Shown here piece after piece: positions 1 to 6,161 of a stretch of DNA of 8,917 bases; positions within the stretch are counted from its first letter, which is position 1, and each line of letters opens with the position of its first letter. The stretch lies in contig JAGLYY010000141.1 in assembly GCA_023131935.1 (NCBI GenBank), positions 1-8,917 of the forward strand, written 5' to 3'. Both the position numbers and the translations under genes were made by a program. Below the pieces are notes generated by a model that saw only the letters and a list, made by a program, of their open reading frames with translations, did not search any database and was not told the origin of the DNA. This stretch comes from Spirochaetales bacterium (GTDB lineage Bacteria; Spirochaetota; Spirochaetia; JAGLYY01).

Positions 1-476
1 GAGGAGGATATAAGGATTTCTTCCCCATCCGCCAGAGATTCAACCCTGGCGGAGGCATTTACCATGTCTCCAAAAAGGTCTTTTTCTTCCACAACCGCTT
101 TCCCGTAGTGGAGGCCCATCCGTACATGGATCCCTGTTCCGGGGCTCCGTTTTTTATTCAGTTTTTTCAAGGCTTTCTGCATTTCTACCGCGCTGTTAAC
201 AGCTTTTAATGGGTCCTCGTAACTGGCCATGATTGAGTCGCCGATGGTTTTAATAACAGTACCACCATGTCTTTCGATGATAGGGAAGAGGAGATCGTTA
301 TGGGTCTGGACCATCTGTCTTCCTTCGATGTCCCCCATCCGTTCGAAATACCTGGTTGAACCGACAATGTCAGTAAAAAGGAGAGTAACTTCCCTGGTAT
401 AGGTGTTGCGGATTTCTTCATCAATCCGGGACAGAAGTTCTTTGCGCTTTCTGAAAAGATCCTCAATATCCGGCAT
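1..476 (-). CDS. Class III adenylate cyclase, partial (C-terminus off the left edge)
   Basis: Makes cAMP from ATP, by family; cytoplasmic. 158 residues are visible from ATG 474-476 with no stop. After a short charged helix (residues 1-27) the cyclase homology domain begins with LFTDIVGST. All six canonical catalytic positions can be placed: metal-binding Asp36 and Asp80, adenine-selecting Lys76 (in KTIGDSIMA) and Asp133 (in KDLFGD), and transition-state Asn140 and Arg144 (in VNASAR). The Lys/Asp pair predicts ATP rather than GTP. A complete residue set in one chain suggests a homodimer with two active sites. No membrane span or sensor precedes the domain. What follows it is unseen; many relatives carry ATPase, TPR or FHA parts there. 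The start overlaps the end of the upstream ATPase gene by 14 bases, and AAAGGA (485-490) lies 8 bases before the ATG, so translation is probably coupled. Confidence 0.93.
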   Translation of the reverse strand, partial: MPDIEDLFRKRKELLSRIDEEIRNTYTREVTLLFTDIVGSTRYFERMGDIEGRQMVQTHNDLLFPIIERHGGTVIKTIGDSIMASYEDPLKAVNSAVEMQKALKKLNKKRSPGTGIHVRMGLHYGKAVVEEKDLFGDMVNASARVESLADGEEILISS

Positions 477-1476
477 TACCGTTATCCTTTCCTTTCAACA
501 TTTCCCGGGACAACTGTTTTTTTAGAAATATAATAAATGCGGGGGAATAACAACTGATTATCTCTTCATCATCAATCAGGAATCCCTGTTTGATAAGCGG
601 GCGAATGTAGTGGAGGTCGCGGTGGTCCGGGCTTTTTCCTTTCCCAATAATTTTTAAAAGGCGAAAAGATTCCATGCCAAGGACCGATACAACTTTACTG
701 TAATATTCTGAAAACAGCGGAAGTAAACACTTCTCCATTTCCCGGAAAGGCGCTTCTGCATTCAGAGCGCCGGAATCTATCTCTCTCATAGCGGTTTTCA
801 AGAGATAAGGAGAGGGGCCACACCAGTTCACCAGAGCCTCCGCGGTTTCCCCGGGGAGATTACCCACTGTTTCCAGAAGCAACCTCCCCTCCTCCTCCGA
901 AAGATGCCCCAGGGTTATGTTGGTGAAGATATTGAAGAAGGGGGATTCCTCCACATCCTTAACGGCGCACAATTTTTGAAGTTCCAACACCGAGGTGGTT
1001 ACATAGGCCAGGTTGTAGTTATTCGCCAGGGAACGGAGGAAAGAAAAGAACTCCAGGGGGAAATTGCGGTTGGTGGTAATATGATGGAAATCATCTAATA
1101 AAAGAATGAGGTGGTAGTGTTTCCGGTGAAGGAATTGAACGGCATGTTTTAAATCATCATAATCAAGGGTATCTGAACTGCTGTCTTTCATTATCCGGGG
1201 GAGCAGATGTTTGAGAAAATCTTCAACAGTGTCTATCTTTTCTTCCCCTAGGGCGATCCTGATAATTCGGTATTCTTCAGGTTTTTCCAGGTATTTTTTT
1301 TGTAGTGATTCATGATTGAGCACATTAATAAGTGAAGTTTTCCCGATCTTTCTACTCCCTATAACCGCGACCGATTGAGGGCGTTCGGCACCGATCCGGG
1401 AAAAAATCCTCCGGATTATACCTTTCTGTCCAAAGAAATCTTCCGGTTCAAGAACTTCTTTTTCCGGGTTTACCAT
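463..1476 (-). CDS. Soluble STAND/AAA-type ATPase with C-terminal winged-helix region
   Basis: 337 residues from ATG 1474-1476. An in-frame TTG two codons upstream (1480-1482) is possible but lies only 3 bases from the GGGAG ribosome site, whereas the ATG has a normal 9-base spacing. Seen: an N-terminal FFGQ motif (about residue 14), Walker A GSRKIGKTS (residues 40-48), Walker B LILLLDDF with Asp128/Asp129, a sensor-1-like strand ending in TTS near residue 162, and CGPSPYLL near 219, which resembles the GGxPxxLQ motif of ATPase_2/STAND proteins. Residues about 255-330 look like a winged helix. No signal peptide or membrane span, so cytoplasmic. The order of motifs matches the N-terminal half of the membrane ATPase encoded two genes upstream, suggesting paralogy. 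Role inferred: an NTP-driven switch between envelope components and the cyclase it overlaps. Substrate and partner are not shown by sequence. Confidence 0.88.
   Translation of the reverse strand: MVNPEKEVLEPEDFFGQKGIIRRIFSRIGAERPQSVAVIGSRKIGKTSLINVLNHESLQKKYLEKPEEYRIIRIALGEEKIDTVEDFLKHLLPRIMKDSSSDTLDYDDLKHAVQFLHRKHYHLILLLDDFHHITTNRNFPLEFFSFLRSLANNYNLAYVTTSVLELQKLCAVKDVEESPFFNIFTNITLGHLSEEEGRLLLETVGNLPGETAEALVNWCGPSPYLLKTAMREIDSGALNAEAPFREMEKCLLPLFSEYYSKVVSVLGMESFRLLKIIGKGKSPDHRDLHYIRPLIKQGFLIDDEEIISCYSPAFIIFLKKQLSREMLKGKDNGNAGY
485..490 (-). promoter_or_regulatory. Ribosome binding site of the cyclase, inside the upstream gene
   Basis: On the minus strand AAAGGA sits 8 bases before ATG 474-476, within the last codons of the preceding ATPase gene. 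It supports the 14-base overlapping start over any later start. Confidence 0.6.
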
Positions 1477-1485
1477 TTTCAATTG

Positions 1486-1492
1486 CTCCCTT
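1486..1492 (-). promoter_or_regulatory. Ribosome binding site that decides the soluble ATPase start
   Basis: AAGGGAG on the minus strand. The gap to ATG 1474-1476 is 9 bases; the gap to the alternative TTG 1480-1482 is only 3. The ATG is therefore preferred. Confidence 0.6.
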
Positions 1493-1495
1493 TCG

Positions 1496-2413
1496 TTAGA
1501 AATTCCAGAAAACAGAGATCCGGGTATTGGCGAAAGCGATTCTTATGAAAGAGTCTCCAAAAATATCGATGGGCTGGTATCCAGGTATCTCCGGGACATC
1601 GCTGATCCCAAAGATGAGGTCAACCCGGATCAGTTCAATATTAATTCCAATCCCGAAACCGGAACGGTTGATATACCGCTCAAGGAACCCGCAGGAGATT
1701 GAATGGGTGTACCTTTCGAGATCGTTCAGTGTAAAGAGGTACTCCATTGTGAGTCCGGAAGCGAGGTTTTCTACCCGGTACACAGGCATCCAGAGGAGCC
1801 CTATCTGCCCGCGAATACTATTCCAGGGGGGCCAGGTAATGGGAATACCGAGGCCCGCGGTTAGTGAGGTCACTTCGGATATATTAAAGGAGTAGTAGAT
1901 CCCGGGCTGAAGAAGGAATGGATTTGTCAGGACAGTCGGATCGATAAGGAGGGAACCAAATAACCCCAGATTATGACGTTTGGCGAGGCGGCTGAATTGG
2001 GAAAGATAAGCCTCTCTCACTTCGTGAAATACACCCAAAACAAAGGGTGGCACTTTTTCAGGGTCCTCTAAACGGATATCGAGATCAATGGTTACCGCGT
2101 TGAGCAGGAGGTCACGGATTTCATCCTGATATCCCTCCTCCCGGAACGCGTAACTTACAAAGGACTTTAGCAGGTAAATCTGCGCGATTTCGCTTTTATA
2201 GCGGTTGTTAAACAACTTATCCTCATGTTTAAGGATAAGTTCATCGAGAAAAGTCCCGCATTCCTCATATTTTCCTCCGTCGTAGAGACTAATCGCCTCT
2301 TCAAGTAACGGGCGGGGGTCAATCCGCTCGTTGGGCGGGACTGCCGCCAGAGGGAAAATCAGGCAGCAAAGAAAAAATGAAAGGACCACCACTTTTACTA
2401 TTTGAGGTTTCAC
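1496..2413 (-). CDS. Secreted TPR-like protein with C-terminal outer-membrane beta-barrel
   Basis: 305 residues from a GTG start (2411-2413). Residues 1-24 form a Sec signal peptide: one early Lys pair region, then a hydrophobic run VVVLSFFLCCLIF, ending PLAA before VPP. The cysteines at 16-17 sit inside the hydrophobic core and there is no proper lipobox, so a lipoprotein is less likely. Residues about 32-145 are helical and resemble TPR-type repeats (EEAISLYDGGKYEEC is typical). From about 147 to the end the chain alternates polar and hydrophobic residues in about eight short strands split by turns, and the last residue is Phe (SVFWNF), the usual outer-membrane barrel C-terminal signal. I do not recognise a named family. 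The gene overlaps the PEGA ATPase gene by 4 bases and precedes the soluble ATPase by 19, so it is likely a stoichiometric envelope partner of the signalling ATPases. Confidence 0.85.
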   Translation of the reverse strand: MKPQIVKVVVLSFFLCCLIFPLAAVPPNERIDPRPLLEEAISLYDGGKYEECGTFLDELILKHEDKLFNNRYKSEIAQIYLLKSFVSYAFREEGYQDEIRDLLLNAVTIDLDIRLEDPEKVPPFVLGVFHEVREAYLSQFSRLAKRHNLGLFGSLLIDPTVLTNPFLLQPGIYYSFNISEVTSLTAGLGIPITWPPWNSIRGQIGLLWMPVYRVENLASGLTMEYLFTLNDLERYTHSISCGFLERYINRSGFGIGINIELIRVDLIFGISDVPEIPGYQPIDIFGDSFIRIAFANTRISVFWNF

Positions 2414-4416
2414 TTGAGGACCTCCGTTATCTTCAGGGGGTCTCCCTCCCGGATGAGTATGTTCATGCTGCGGTCTACATTAAGGGCTTCGTTTTTTATG
2501 GTAAGGGTGTGGATGCCGGTTTGTACAGCAATGGCTTTTATATAAGGGGTTTCCACCAGGAAATCACCATCGAGATATATTTTCGCTGTAGGGCGCACGT
2601 CGAGGAGCAGTTCGCCAAAGGTTGCTTCGAGTATTATCTCTTCCCGCAAGGTTTCGTCTTTTGGTATAAGAATTTCTCTTTCCACCGGTGAATGACCCTC
2701 CAGGGTTATCCGGATGATATGATTTCCTGCCCCGAGGTCCTCAAAAAGGTTTGGTGTGGTAAATCCGGAATCCTGTCCATCAAGAAAGATTGCCGCTCCG
2801 GGAGGGTCACTTGTAAGAAAGAGTGATCCTTTAGCTGCCACGATTTTCACCGGTTTTCTTGTGATACTGAACTCCACCAGGATTTCCTGGTTGTCCTCCA
2901 GAATTTCCACCTCCGCGGATTTCTCCTCTTCCGCCAGTCCGTTAATGAAAAGGATGGAGTGTATCCCTTTTTCAATGGATGGCAGGGTAATCCTGCTTTC
3001 ATCCTCCAGACCCTCGCTTGTCAGGCTCAACTTGCCATTGATAACAACTCTGAAAGGTTTGATGTTTGCGATAAGAAGGACGTTTTTAGCGGAAGTCTCT
3101 TCCGCGGTTAGTTCATGAACGATTTGCTGTGGTTCTGATGATTGCGGTGCAACCTGTTCCTCATCCGGGGCCCGAAGCCAGATCCAGGCGGCGATGATCC
3201 CTATGAGTACCGTGAAGATTGCGGCTGCGTTAAGAAGCCTGAAGCGGCGACGGAACTTGAGATTTTCCTCTTTCGCGGTTTTCCATATCGTGTGTTCCCG
3301 TTTTATCCACCTCCGAAAGAGATCCATCCGGAAGCGGTACTGCTCCTGATCGTTTTTTTCAAGGATTTCATGATGGTACGCATCTTCCAGGTAAACAAGA
3401 ATTTGTTCTCGTGGAAAGGATGTTTTCAATCGGCTTTTTCGCAGGAATTTCCACAATTTATCAGCACCGACCCAGTCATCACCATCATGAGCAGTGCCGG
3501 CGATACAGGAAAGAATCAGTCTGATGTGAGAAGGGTAACTGTTCCAAGAGTAGATCATCTGAGGGAGGGGATTGTCCACTACCTCCCGGACCACTGATTT
3601 GAGATCACCGGAATCAGGTTCAAAGCGCTCCTCCTCAATGAGTTTGTCGACTATATTCTGGCAGAGGACCTGCGTGTAAAAGGGCTGGCCGCCGGTGAGC
3701 CGGTAGATCTCACTGACGACTTTTGGGGAATAGGTTACATATTCTTTTAATGGTTCGGTAATGAGACGGTTTGTGTCCCTTTCTGATAAATAGGAGATTT
3801 TTCGGTAGATAGATTTTCCCAGAAAAGTTTTCCAGTAGTCGACGTTTCTACTTTCAAGGTTTGTTGAACCGGTGAAGATAAAGGATATCTTGTAATTACT
3901 CTCAAGAATGCCGCTCAAATAGTGGATAACCGATTCTGAGATAGAACCGTCGGTAATTTTTGCTTCAATAAGCTCGTATTCATCGAGAAGAAAGAGGATT
4001 GTACGGTTGGTATACTTACTTCCGATGTGGGTAAACAGGATGTGAAAGAGTTCATCTACAGATTTTCGTTTCTCCGGTTTTTCATTGATGGCTTTTTCCA
4101 GTTTTGGGATGCCTATGGATGAAGCGGCGATTTTAAGTATTGTATGGAAAAAGTCATCATCATTCTGTATCCCCGCCATCAATTGCATATCTACCAATAC
4201 CGGCAGAAACCGTTTCCCCAGAGTGCCATTGAGGATCTGAAAGAGAATTGAGGTTTTACCCGATCTTCGATCTCCACAAAAAACGAGGATCTGATTTGTG
4301 ACGCTTTCTCCGATTTTTTTCTGAACAAAAGAGAAGTCATCTTCCCGGCCGAAGAACATACCCTTGGTTTTGATTGGGTTTCCAACGATATAGGGGTTAA
4401 ATGGAATTCTTTTCAT
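2410..4416 (-). CDS. Membrane-anchored STAND-type ATPase with periplasmic PEGA repeats
   Basis: 668 residues. N-terminal NTPase: FFGRE at 21-25, Walker A GDRRSGKTS (48-56), Walker B ILFLLDEYE with Asp145/Glu146, sensor-1-like FTGS (181-184) and TGGQPF (241-246), as in ATPase_2/STAND proteins. Residues about 290-375 look like a winged helix. A basic stretch (RRRFR, 389-393) precedes one membrane span, residues about 395-414, predicting a cytoplasmic N-terminus and periplasmic C-terminus. After a low-complexity linker come three related beta-rich units at about 445-520, 530-598 and 600-667. The middle one is a clear PEGA domain (SDPPGAAIFLDG, then GxHxIRITLEGH). Role inferred: an inner-membrane switch whose ATPase state responds to the periplasm or cell wall. 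First gene of the operon. No good Shine-Dalgarno precedes ATG 4414-4416; Met20 is an alternative start but would drop conserved-looking NPFxxG-type sequence. Confidence 0.9.
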   Translation of the reverse strand: MKRIPFNPYIVGNPIKTKGMFFGREDDFSFVQKKIGESVTNQILVFCGDRRSGKTSILFQILNGTLGKRFLPVLVDMQLMAGIQNDDDFFHTILKIAASSIGIPKLEKAINEKPEKRKSVDELFHILFTHIGSKYTNRTILFLLDEYELIEAKITDGSISESVIHYLSGILESNYKISFIFTGSTNLESRNVDYWKTFLGKSIYRKISYLSERDTNRLITEPLKEYVTYSPKVVSEIYRLTGGQPFYTQVLCQNIVDKLIEEERFEPDSGDLKSVVREVVDNPLPQMIYSWNSYPSHIRLILSCIAGTAHDGDDWVGADKLWKFLRKSRLKTSFPREQILVYLEDAYHHEILEKNDQEQYRFRMDLFRRWIKREHTIWKTAKEENLKFRRRFRLLNAAAIFTVLIGIIAAWIWLRAPDEEQVAPQSSEPQQIVHELTAEETSAKNVLLIANIKPFRVVINGKLSLTSEGLEDESRITLPSIEKGIHSILFINGLAEEEKSAEVEILEDNQEILVEFSITRKPVKIVAAKGSLFLTSDPPGAAIFLDGQDSGFTTPNLFEDLGAGNHIIRITLEGHSPVEREILIPKDETLREEIILEATFGELLLDVRPTAKIYLDGDFLVETPYIKAIAVQTGIHTLTIKNEALNVDRSMNILIREGDPLKITEVLK
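2421..2425 (-). promoter_or_regulatory. Strong ribosome binding site for the GTG start
   Basis: GGAGG on the minus strand, 7 bases before GTG 2411-2413, lying within the final codons of the membrane ATPase gene. It supports GTG initiation and translational coupling through the 4-base GTGA overlap (2410-2413). Confidence 0.7.
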
Positions 4417-4426
4417 TTCACTTAAT

Positions 4427-4455
4427 AGTATACTCCCGGGAAAGGAGAATCGCTA
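4427..4455 (-). promoter_or_regulatory. Weak candidate promoter for the minus-strand operon
   Basis: On the minus strand a TATACT -10 box (4427-4432, 5 of 6 to consensus) is preceded at 17 bases by TAGCGA (4450-4455, only 3 of 6). The -10 box overlaps the perfect palindrome AGTATACT (4427-4434). If used, the transcript begins within a few bases of ATG 4414-4416. A second A/T-rich box, TATATT (4455-4460), would give a leader of about 30 bases but also has a poor -35. Confidence 0.35.
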
Positions 4456-4479
4456 ATATATTCTTTTTTTTTGTCATTC

Positions 4480-4508
4480 TTGACACCCCAATACCCGTTC
4501 CTTATAGT
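4480..4508 (+). promoter_or_regulatory. Strong sigma70-like promoter of the MATE gene
   Basis: TTGACA (4480-4485, perfect) and TATAGT (4503-4508, 5 of 6) are separated by exactly 17 bases. A run of nine T (4464-4472) lies just upstream and could act as an UP-like element. The expected start of transcription, 6-8 bases after the -10 box, falls at about 4515-4517, on or next to the ATG at 4517. Confidence 0.7.
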
Positions 4509-4516
4509 TCCTGTTT

Positions 4517-5908
4517 ATGGACACAAAGACACGCCCATCTTCCAATATCTCTCAGGTTATTCGTATCGGTTTTCCCCTCCTTGCAGGTACACTGTCATTT
4601 TATCTTTTACAGATAGCAGATACCGCGATGATCGGGAGATTGGGTACAACAGAACTGGCGGCTATCGCCATGGCGGGTCTTTTTACACACATCCTTTTTA
4701 CCTTTATCTGGCCGGTGTCTGTAGGGGTACAGGCAATTGTTGCCCGGCGGTTTGGAAAACAGCAGAAACAAGTTGAGGAGGGTGGTGATCCGGAAGAGGC
4801 CTGCCGGCAGACCGGTGAAGTTCTTGATAATGGAATCCTCGTGGGAATCATTGCCGGAGCTATCGGCCTTCTTTTTTCATTCTGCGCCGGCTTTGTGTTC
4901 GACCTGCTTTTTCAGGATAAAACACTCATACCCCTCGGCCTCTCGTATGTGAATATACTCAGGTGGTTTCTTCCCATCTCCTCTCTTATGATGGTTTTTA
5001 CCGGGTTCTTAAGCGGGATAAACAGGACGAAAGACATCATGATCGCCAATATCATGGGCAGCCTTCTCAATATTCTGTTTAACTATATCCTTATCTTTGG
5101 AAAGCTGGGTTTTCCGGCTATGGGAATCCCAGGGGCTGCCTGGGGAACAGTACTTGCGGTCTTTGTTCAGATACTCTATCTCTTCCTCCGGGTTGCGCTG
5201 CCCGCGGAGCTGCGGAAATACCGGAGTTTTACCTTTCAGCATATACAGTTTTCTCTAATGGGGAATATTATCCGGGTGATGATACCTGTCGCGATTCAGA
5301 ACATAATCGCTTTAGGGGTTATTCTTGTCTATGAGTCTGTAATAGGATCAATCGGTACTGTTTATCTTGCGGTTACCCATATTGTCTTTTCCCTGTTCAG
5401 GATTAATAAAACTCTGATCGGAGGAATTGCGCGGGGAGCATCCATCCTGGTGGGTAATGCCCTTGGCGCGGGGGACAAGGAGGAGGCGACAGCTTTCATT
5501 ATTGCCTGCGAAAAAATCGCCGCTGTTATTGGTTTCGTTATCCTTGGAGTTATTCTGCTGTTTCCCGAGGGGATCGTCAGAATTTTCACCGCGGAAACAG
5601 AAGCTGTGACAATCGGGGTACGGGCCATGTACTTTTTTGCCCCGTTCTTCTTTCTTGAGGTTATGGGGTTCTCCTTTGAGATGATTTTTACTGCCAACGG
5701 CTGGGGCCGTTTTGTACTTTTCTCTGAATTCTCTACCAATATGGTTTTTATATTGGGTGTAACATTCCTCCTTGTACGAGTACTCGGTTTTGGAATTTAC
5801 GCCGCCTGGACAGGGTTCGCGTTGTACCAGGCAGGCCACGCCATCATCCTGACTATCGGTTATCTCTCAAAACGCTGGATCCATATCGAGGTGGAAAAGG
5901 AAAGGTGA
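4517..5908 (+). CDS. MATE-family cation-coupled multidrug/toxin exporter
   Basis: 463 residues, a usual length for the family, with twelve predicted membrane helices in two six-helix halves. Inner-membrane antiporter exporting drugs or metabolites in exchange for Na+ or H+, by family knowledge. Seen: TM1 with ADTAMIGRLGTTELAAIA, whose Asp35 matches the TM1 Asp implicated in cation coupling (Asp36 in NorM of Vibrio cholerae, Asp41 in the Pyrococcus protein); VGVQAIVARRFG at the end of TM2; FPAMGIPGAAWGT before TM6; and the second-half counterpart GASILVGNALGAGDKEEA. Substrate cannot be told. ATG 4517 is the only ATG, GTG or TTG between the in-frame stop at 4505-4507 (inside the -10 box) and TM1, and no Shine-Dalgarno precedes it, so a leaderless message is likely. 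Divergent from the ATPase-cyclase operon; no evidence of shared function. Confidence 0.93.
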   Translation: MDTKTRPSSNISQVIRIGFPLLAGTLSFYLLQIADTAMIGRLGTTELAAIAMAGLFTHILFTFIWPVSVGVQAIVARRFGKQQKQVEEGGDPEEACRQTGEVLDNGILVGIIAGAIGLLFSFCAGFVFDLLFQDKTLIPLGLSYVNILRWFLPISSLMMVFTGFLSGINRTKDIMIANIMGSLLNILFNYILIFGKLGFPAMGIPGAAWGTVLAVFVQILYLFLRVALPAELRKYRSFTFQHIQFSLMGNIIRVMIPVAIQNIIALGVILVYESVIGSIGTVYLAVTHIVFSLFRINKTLIGGIARGASILVGNALGAGDKEEATAFIIACEKIAAVIGFVILGVILLFPEGIVRIFTAETEAVTIGVRAMYFFAPFFFLEVMGFSFEMIFTANGWGRFVLFSEFSTNMVFILGVTFLLVRVLGFGIYAAWTGFALYQAGHAIILTIGYLSKRWIHIEVEKER

Positions 5909-5979
5909 TTCCGCTTTCTCTGTTCTGTTGACAGGGGTGTATCGGGTTCTTAAACAACGGCTTGGGGGTTCTATTTCCT

Positions 5980-5989
5980 GTGAAAGTAT
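5980..5989 (+). repeat. Upstream copy of a GTGAAAGTAT motif
   Basis: GTGAAAGTAT is repeated exactly, in inverted orientation, at 6139-6148. The two copies flank the kinase promoter. Candidate binding half-site; regulator unknown. Confidence 0.35.
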
Positions 5990-6072
5990 CGTCAGTAAAG
6001 GGACAATCCATACCATGGTAATACCATCTGAGTCGTTGAAATGAAGCGAAACAAAAGAATACTGTTGCCATT

Positions 6073-6101
6073 TTGACAAAGATATCAATCAATACTAACA
6101 T
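6073..6101 (+). promoter_or_regulatory. Candidate sigma70-like promoter of the histidine kinase gene
   Basis: TTGACA (6073-6078, perfect) and TAACAT (6096-6101, 4 of 6) with a 17-base gap. Transcription from about 6108 would give a leader of roughly 54 bases containing the inverted repeat at 6132-6148. Confidence 0.5.
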
Positions 6102-6131
6102 ATATTCAAACCCCGAATTTCAATTGAGGTT

Positions 6132-6148
6132 GTGAAATATACTTTCAC
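6132..6148. repeat. Inverted repeat GTGAAA-N5-TTTCAC before the kinase ribosome site
   Basis: GTGAAA (6132-6137) and TTTCAC (6143-6148) are exact inverse complements around a 5-base centre. The repeat ends 3 bases before the GGAGAG ribosome site (6152-6157). It could be a protein operator or a small RNA hairpin affecting translation. Its right arm read on the minus strand is GTGAAAGTAT, identical to 5980-5989. Confidence 0.45.
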
Positions 6149-6161
6149 TCCGGAGAGAAGA

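Larger units (their letters stand above)
1..4416 (-). other. Probable four-gene operon: PEGA-ATPase, barrel protein, ATPase, adenylate cyclase
   Basis: All four genes share the minus strand with junctions of -4, +19 and -14 bases, and each of the last three has a ribosome site at or inside the end of its neighbour. No terminator-like hairpin is seen between them. The operon may continue beyond position 1. Confidence 0.85.
5909..6161. other. Intergenic region, 253 bases, between exporter and kinase
   Basis: No convincing gene or RNA is seen. It holds a promoter (6073-6101), a perfect 10-base palindrome TACCATGGTA (6011-6020), and GTGAAA-type repeats (5980-5989 and 6132-6148). No hairpin plus T-run terminator follows the MATE stop codon. 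Confidence 0.6.

Noticed and set aside
1527..1895. 122-codon plus-strand open frame opposite the barrel protein gene
   Set aside because: Low-complexity composition rich in Ser, Pro and Arg, no ribosome site, and antisense to a gene with a signal peptide and operon context.
2377..3597. Three plus-strand open frames (104, 120 and 151 codons) opposite the membrane ATPase gene
   Set aside because: They lie antisense to a protein with clear Walker and PEGA motifs, have no family-like motifs and no convincing ribosome sites; they are shadow frames.
5348..5839. 163-codon minus-strand open frame opposite the MATE gene
   Set aside because: The plus strand carries conserved transporter helices there; the antisense product is highly charged without recognisable motifs.
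5928..5956. TTGACA (5928-5933) as a second promoter after the MATE gene
   Set aside because: The -35 is perfect but the box at 17 bases is TAAACA, only 3 of 6; the promoter at 6073-6101 is better placed and matched.
5909..5990. Rho-independent terminator after the MATE gene
   Set aside because: No GC-rich stem followed by a T run is present; only a 4-base stem (CTGT/ACAG) was seen.
5853..6101. Small minus-strand open frames (73 and 82 codons) across the MATE 3' end and intergenic region
   Set aside because: No good ribosome site, composition unlike a real protein, and they overlap the MATE C-terminus and the kinase promoter.
6131..6149. CRP-type cAMP receptor site TGTGA...TCAC before the kinase, tempting because a cyclase is nearby
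   Set aside because: The gap between half-sites is 9 bases rather than 6 and the second half lacks the final CA match; spacing does not fit a CRP site.
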